This document shows positions 58,451 to 64,000 of a stretch of DNA of 64,000 nucleotides, in pieces; position 1 is the first letter of the stretch; each line of letters opens with the position of its first letter. A model generated the notes under the pieces. That model searched no databases. It worked only from the letters and a program-made list of their open reading frames with translations, and had not been told where the DNA came from. The DNA comes from Microstegium vimineum. Its lineage: Eukaryota > Streptophyta > Magnoliopsida > Poales > Poaceae. Both the position numbers and the translations under genes were made by a program. The stretch covers positions 47,861,819-47,925,818 of the forward strand of contig CM039121.1 of the NCBI GenBank assembly GCA_022036555.1. Direction: 5' to 3'.

Positions 58451-61400
58451 ATGGAGGCCAGAGTGACGGTACTGCTTCTGCTAGTGACAGTGTCTTGCAT
58501 CTTGTACACCGGAGTTGGCGCCGCCGGCGGCGACGAGCGGGCAGCGCTTCTCGCGCTCAAGGCGGGCTTCGTTGACTCACTGGGCGCGCTCGCCGACTGG
58601 ACGGATGGCGCCAAGGCTTCGCCGCATTGCAGATGGACGGGCGTCCGGTGCAACGCCGCCGGCCTCGTCGACGCACTCGACCTCTCCGGGAAGAACCTGA
58701 GCGGCAAGGTGACGGACGACGTGCTCCGGCTGCCGTCGCTCACCGTCCTCAACCTCTCCTCCAACGCGTTCGCCACCACGCTGCCCAAGTCCCTGGCGCC
58801 GCTGTCCAGCCTCCAGGTGTTCGACATGAGCCAGAACTCGTTCGAGGGCGCGTTCCCGGCCGGCCTCGGCTCCTGCGCTGACCTCGCCGTCGTCAACGCC
58901 TCCGGCAACAACTTCGTCGGCGCGCTCCCCGCCGACCTCGCCAATGCCACGTCCCTCGAGACCGTCGACCTGAGAGGCAGCTTCTTCGGCGGTGAAATCC
59001 CGGCGGCTTACCGGAGCCTCACCAAGCTCAAGTTCCTCGGCCTATCCGGCAACAACATCACCGGCAAGATCCCGGCGGAGCTCGGAGAGCTCGAATCGCT
59101 CGAGAGCCTTATCATCGGCTACAATGTGCTGGAGGGAAGCATCCCTTCGGAGCTCGGCAACCTCGCCAACCTCCAGTACCTCGACCTCGCCGTCGGCAAC
59201 CTCGACGGGCCCATCCCGGCGGAGCTCGGCAAGCTTCCTGCGCTCACCGCGCTTTACCTGTACAAGAACAACCTCGAAGGCAAGATACCACCGGAGGTCG
59301 GAAACATCTCGACGCTCGTCTTCCTCGACCTATCCGACAACTCGCTCACAGGCCCGATCCCCGACGAGGTCGCGCAGCTGAGCCACCTCCGTCTGCTCAA
59401 CCTCATGTGCAACCACCTCGACGGCGCAGTGCCGGCGGCCATCGGAGACATGGCGAGCCTGGAGGTGGTCGAGCTGTGGAACAACTCGTTGACGGGGCAG
59501 CTTCCCGCGTCGCTCGGCAAGAGCTCGCCGTTGCAGTGGGTGGACGTGTCGTCGAACTCCTTCACCGGCGCCATCCCGGCTGGGATCTGCAACGGCAAGG
59601 CGCTCGCCAAGCTCATCATGTTCAACAACGGCTTCACCGGCGGGATCCCGTCCGGGCTCGCGTCGTGCGCGTCGCTGGTGCGCGTGCGCGTGCAGAGCAA
59701 CCGGCTCACCGGCACGATCCCCATCGGATTCGGCAAGCTGCCGTCGCTTCAGCGGCTCGAGCTCGCAGGCAACGATCTCTCCGGAGAGATCCCCGGCGAT
59801 CTCGCGTCGTCGACGTCGCTGTCGTTCATCGACCTATCGCACAACCACCTCCAATACTCGCTGCCGTCCAGCCTCTTCACGATCCCGACGCTGCAGAGCG
59901 TGTTGGCGTCAGACAACATAATCTCCGGCGATCTCCCCGACCAGTTCCAGGACTGCCCGGCACTGGCGGCGCTAGACCTGTCGAACAACCGGCTCGCCGG
60001 CGCGATTCCGTCCAGCCTCGCCTCGTGTCAGAGGCTGGTGAAGCTGAACCTCAGGCACAACCGGCTCACCGGCGAGATCCCCAAGTCGCTCGCCATGATG
60101 CCCGCGATGGCCATCCTTGATCTGTCGAGCAACTCGTTGACCGGCGGCATACCGGAGAATTTCGGGAGCTCGCCGGCGCTAGAGACGCTCAACCTCTCGT
60201 ATAACAACCTGACGGGTCCAGTGCCCGGGAACGGCGTCTTGCGTTCCATCAACCCCGACGAGCTAGCGGGAAACGCCGGGCTATGCGGCGGCGTGCTCCC
60301 ACCGTGCTTCGGGAGCCGCGACACGGGCGTGGCGGCACGCGCTTCCCGCGGCAGCGCGCGCCTGAAGCGCATCGCGGTAAGCTGGCTGGCGGCGATGCTC
60401 GCCGTCGTCGCCGCGTTCACGGCGCTGGTCGGTGGGCGGTACGCGTACCGGCGGTGGTACAGCTGCTGCGACGACGACGGCGACGAGAGCCTGGGCGGCG
60501 CGGAGTCAAGCGCGTGGCCGTGGCGGCTGACGGCGTTCCAGCGGCTCGGGTTCACGAGCGCCGACGTGGTGGCGTGCGTGAAGAGGCCAACGTGGTGGGG
60601 ATGGGAGCGACAGGGGTGGTGTACAGGGCGGAGCTCCCACGCGCGCGCGCCGTGATCGCCGTGAAGAAGCTGTGGCGACCGGCGCCGGTGGACGGCGACG
60701 CCGTGGCAACGGCGAGCGAGGTGACCGCGGACGTGCTCAAGGAGGTGGCGCTGCTGGGTCGGCTCCGGCACCGGAACATCGTGCGGCTACTTGGGTACGT
60801 GCACAACGACGCTGACGCGATGATGCTGTACGAGTTCATGCCTAACGGTAGCCTGTGGGAGGCGCTGCACGGCCCGCCGGAGAAGCGCGCGCTGCTGGAC
60901 TGGGTGTCCCGCTACGACGTCGCCGCCGGCGTGGCACAGGGGCTGGCGTATCTTCACCATGACTGCCACCCGCCCGTGATCCACCGCGACATCAAGTCTA
61001 ACAACATCCTCCTCGACGCCGACATGGACGCCCGTATCGCTGACTTTGGCCTCGCCCGTGCATTGGCCCGCTCCAACGAGTCCGTCTCCGTCGTCGCCGG
61101 CTCCTACGGCTACATCGCGCCAGGTTGGTTGCCTTGGTTGGTTGGTTGGCATGCATGCATCATCCACAGACAGACAGACAGCAAGCAAGCATCCATCCAT
61201 GGATGATGGATCTCATGTTCATGTTGTGTTGTTGTAGAGTACGGGTACACGTTGAAGGTGGACCAGAAGAGCGACATCTACAGCTACGGAGTGGTGCTGA
61301 TGGAGCTCATCACGGGTCGGCGGGCCGTGGAGGCGGAGTTCGGCGAGGGCAGGACATCGTGGGGTGGGTGAGGGAGAAGATCAGGAGCAACACGGTGGAG

Positions 61401-61699
61401 GAGCACCTGGACGCGAACGTCGGCGGCAGGTGCGCGCACGTCAGGGAGGAGATGCTGCTGGTGCTGCGCATCGCCGTGCTCTGCACGGCCAGGGCGCCGC
61501 GGGACCGGCCGTCCATGCGCGACGTCATCACCATGCTCGGCGAGGCCAAGCCGCGGCGCAAGAGCGGGAGCAGCGGCGCCGCCGCAGCGGCAAGGACAAG
61601 GACAAGGACGGCTCCGCACCCCCCGCCGTCGCCCCCGCCGTGGTGGTTGACAAGGACAGGCCGGTGTTCAGCACCACGCCGGATTCAGACTACGCCTAG
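58451..61699 (+). CDS. LRR receptor-like kinase (MIK1/PXL-type, LRR-XI), frame broken three times
   Basis: A plasma-membrane receptor kinase. It has a signal peptide (1-25), an LRRNT with CRWTGVRC, about 20 tandem LRRs (LxxLxLxxNxLxGxIP), a transmembrane helix at about 640-663, and then the cytosolic kinase. The kinase shows VVGMGATGVVYRAE, Lys in VIAVKKLW, VIHRDIKSNN, DFGLARAL, and after one intron (61124-61237) EYGYTLKVDQKSDIYSYGVV and the RPSMRDV end. It ends FSTTPDSDYA then TAG at 61697-61699. Family members such as MIK1 and PXL-type kinases perceive extracellular peptides. Three single-base changes break the frame: a G missing near 60582 (AAGAGGCC, expected AAGGAGGCC), a G missing near 61345 (GAGGGCAGG, expected GAGGGGCAGG), and an indel near 61575-61590. 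All catalytic motifs remain. It is either an error-prone GC-rich assembly or a very young pseudogene. Confidence 0.88.
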
Positions 61700-62264
61700 G
61701 CGCCATGAATGAATCCATGATGATAGCCTCGTGTTCAGTGCCTGTCAATGATTTGTGATTGTTCATGTATGTACCTAGATTTTTGCTTTGCTGCTGCAGG
61801 TCTTGAGCCTCCTGTAGCCAAATGTTTGCTGTGAAGATTAACTAGATTGTAGATTTTGTAGATTAATGAATGTAAGCAGCTGAATAAGCTTTCAAATTTC
61901 CTTACACAAGCACCCCAAAAGAGAATGAATTAAGAAATCAAATCAAGCCATTGGATTGATCAAAGCTTTGCCGCCTCTTCTGAAACTGAAGCTCAAACTT
62001 GAAATATGTCAGCATAATATAAGTTTTCATAGTTTTTTTTATCTCTCTACGTGGCATGGATAGTTATTAGCTTATCACTTATATAGTTATATTTGTAGCA
62101 ACTAGTACCTGATGACGATTTGTTCATATATGTAAATCGATCGGTTTGCTGCCGTGTTTTGCAGTGAAGATTATATAACAGCCAATAGCCATAGATCATG
62201 TACATTATTATTTATTACTAATGTAAATACATGAATGAGCTTTATTTAGGAAATCTTGTTCATC
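61700..62264. other. 3' flank of the receptor kinase
   Basis: Probable 3' UTR with GATTAATGAATGTAAG-type polyadenylation-like words near 61860, then AT-rich spacer. No gene. Confidence 0.45.
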
Positions 62265-62266
62265 TA

Positions 62267-62498
62267 CTCCCTCTGCTCCACCAGAAAAAAATTACAATTC
62301 TCATTTACTCATGAGTCAAACAATTTAATTTTGACCAAAATCTATCTATAAAAAAAGACCAACATTTATAATATATTTTCATATCAAATTTAGTTAGAGA
62401 TATAAATGTTGATATATTTCCAACAAAGTTGTTTAAAATTAGAGAAAAAAATTGACTTGTCTGAAACTTAAAATTATATTTTTTGGGGATGGAGGAAG
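62267..62498. mobile_element. Stowaway MITE
   Basis: The start CTCCCTCTGCTCCACCAGAAAA and the inverted end TTTTTTGGGGATGGAGGAAG have TA on both sides. The interior is AT-rich with the common TTTTGACC word. Confidence 0.75.
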
Positions 62499-62759
62499 TA
62501 TAAAGAAAGGAAACGAAGTTTTCCACTTGTGTGATGAATGAACGCTGAAAGTATGGAACTCTCTCCAAATTCACTATTTTCTGTGCCTGCCTGCCTATTT
62601 CTGGATGCTCTAAACATCGTTTGAACTAGGCAGTAATTAGCCATGGCCATTTGTGGTCAGGATTCACAAGCACACCTTCTGCCTACCGCTTCTCTCGCGC
62701 CACTCAAAACCAGCCTGACACTTGTCAATGCTGCATCATCTCCAATAACCAAGACTGTC

Positions 62760-62767
62760 TATATAAA
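62760..62767 (+). promoter_or_regulatory. TATA box of the LEA/KIN-like gene
   Basis: TATATAAA, 93 bases before the ATG at 62860. The short leader between them matches a small stress-gene promoter layout. Confidence 0.65.
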
Positions 62768-62859
62768 CCAGTCAGCGCACCTGATCGTCCATCAAACAAT
62801 ACCGTCGCTCGTTCCTGAAGTGATCTTGACAAGTTACCAGCAAGCAGAGATCATCGGCA

Positions 62860-63396
62860 ATGTCGAACATTGAGCAATCCTTCCAGGCCGGCAAGGCGGA
62901 GGCTGAGGCCGAGGTGAGCAGCTCCGGGCTCCGGCATTCTCCTCCTTCCAATCCAAGAAGATCACATCCACATTCACATTCACACTCACATGGCATGGAG
63001 TTCACTTCACCTGTATGTGTGTGCTTGTGTGTGTATGCAGTGCCAGGCGCAGCACGCGGCGCAGTGCGTCAAGGACTCCGCCGGAGGCACGGCCGACGCC
63101 GTGGGCGACACCGCCGGAGCCGCGGCCGACAGCGCGCAGCTGCAGCAGCACCGCGCCGCCGGCGTCGTTCAGCAGGTACGTACGCACGGCTGGTTCTCTC
63201 TCTCTCTCTCTCGATCGTCGCCGACGAGTAACTGCGTGACCGTGCTCGCGCTAACACTGCCTATCCGTGCGTGTGCCAATGCAAGGCTGCCGAGACGGTG
63301 GCGCAGACGGCCCAGGGCGCGGCCACGGCTGTCAAGGACACGGTGGTGGGCGCGGCGGCGGCCGTCAAGGACACGGTGTCCGGCGGTGGCCACTGA
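62860..63396 (+). CDS. LEA/KIN-like stress protein, three exons, 99 aa
   Basis: The exons are 62860-62913, 63041-63175 and 63286-63396. GT/AG borders keep the frame and the gene ends at TGA. The protein starts MSNIEQSFQAGKAEAEAE, then CQAQHAAQCVKDSAGGTADA and QHRAAGVVQQ, and ends with the repeated unit AVKDTV (ATAVKDTVVGAAAAVKDTVS). It is Ala/Gln/Lys/Asp-rich, very hydrophilic and without a signal peptide or membrane span. That resembles the small KIN/late-embryogenesis-abundant-like proteins whose amphipathic helices are thought to protect cells under cold, drought or seed drying. The TATA box and short leader suggest a compact inducible gene; induction by stress or ABA is inferred from the family. 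All splice sites are canonical, and nothing is broken. Confidence 0.85.
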
Positions 63397-64000
63397 TCGA
63401 CCCAACGCGTCAACCGGCGTCCCAACAATGCTGCGTGGCCAAGGATTGTTGCGGATTGAGGCCAAAGATGGCTAAATCTTCCCCTTTTCCTTATGTTTTT
63501 TTTAACATCATCTTTTTTTTTGGGTGAATCGACATCCACCTTATTGTGATTGTGATTGCCTACGATAAAAAGGCCATCTTTACTATGATCAACATTATGT
63601 TTCCAGTTGCATTGTTTCCTTGTGCAACTAAAGGAACAGCAATACAACATGTGTTTCTTACTGTCAATGTCCAACTTACTGTCGATGTTTATCATCCCTT
63701 CCAGATACTATGCATTGGTCTTGAGATCTTGACAAAATATTTGCCTTCCATCCCTTCAAATACAATCATCTTAACAACTTTCTGTCAATGTTTTTTTAAA
63801 AGGAAATTTACTTTCAGTGTTTATCATGAAACTGATCGTGGCAAAAGATGTACTCCTACCTTTCATCGTTTTCGAATGCAATCATCATTTACAAAAGATT
63901 TGTATTCCTGATGGAACTGGAAGAAATAACAGTAGCGTGTATTTTCTACAGTTAAATGTTTTTTTTAACGAACTCAGCTGTCAAGTGACAATGTTCATCA
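63397..64000. other. 3' flank, no further gene seen
   Basis: T-rich runs at 63496 and 63511. The ORF at 63546-63911 is low in motif content, with an overlapping minus ORF that merely extends the LEA gene shadow. Nothing is supported to the window edge. Confidence 0.45.

Noticed and set aside
58390..58950. 186-residue minus ORF and other frames under the receptor kinase
   Set aside because: Shadows of the LRR coding sequence.
63069..63695. Arg-rich and Asp/Lys-rich minus ORFs at the LEA/KIN gene
   Set aside because: Antisense shadows of the LEA/KIN exons.

Overview
This window is nuclear DNA from a grass, probably a panicoid such as sorghum, Miscanthus or sugarcane. The evidence is GC-rich coding exons set in AT-rich DNA, short introns, dense Stowaway-, Tourist- and hAT-type MITEs, CACTA ends, Mutator-like and LINE elements, and plant-specific gene families. 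No bacterial operon structure, CRISPR array, rRNA or convincing tRNA gene was seen. The species is an inference from style, not from a search.

Region by region. 1-9.3 kb: the degraded 3' half of a LINE, a LINE endonuclease fragment on the other strand, the first copy of a dispersed repeat containing a Tourist-like MITE, two oppositely oriented members of an unrecognised gene family, and a hAT MITE with an 8-bp target duplication. 9.3-19.6 kb: mostly gene-free. It holds a CACTA end (12.29 kb), a small three-exon hypothetical gene (12.69-13.59 kb), the second copy of the dispersed repeat, a pseudo-copy of the last exon of the FAM32A-like gene, and a second hAT MITE. 19.66-21.25 kb: an intact, intronless high-affinity nitrate transporter gene (NRT2) on the minus strand. 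21.4-29.1 kb: intergenic DNA including a CACTA element nested inside a Stowaway MITE.

29.109-37.531 kb is the most striking object: a complete 8.4-kb Mutator-like element (MULE) with ~180-bp terminal inverted repeats and a perfect 9-bp target duplication. It carries three genes: an intact two-exon mudrA-type transposase, an eight-exon plant-mobile-domain (PMD) gene broken by two nonsense codons, and a convergent three-exon gene for a small zinc-finger (GRF-like) coiled-coil protein. Perfect 13-15 bp GC-rich hairpins sit inside the terminal repeats, and related degenerate ones lie beside them.

37.8-39.1 kb: a two-exon FAM32A-like gene on the minus strand. 40-52.5 kb: a promoter-like island without an obvious gene, an orphan exon, a subtilase prodomain fragment, a small secreted cysteine-rich peptide gene with a probable frameshift, CACTA-like repeats and a heavily mutated CYP89-like P450 pseudogene. 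52.5-58.2 kb is gene-poor. 58.45-61.70 kb: an LRR receptor kinase of the MIK1/PXL type whose frame is broken three times by apparent single-base indels. 62.86-63.40 kb: a three-exon LEA/KIN-like stress protein gene. The likely functional host genes are NRT2, FAM32A-like, the LRR kinase (if the indels are errors), the LEA/KIN-like gene and possibly the 12.7-kb hypothetical gene. They look like independent single genes, not a pathway cluster.
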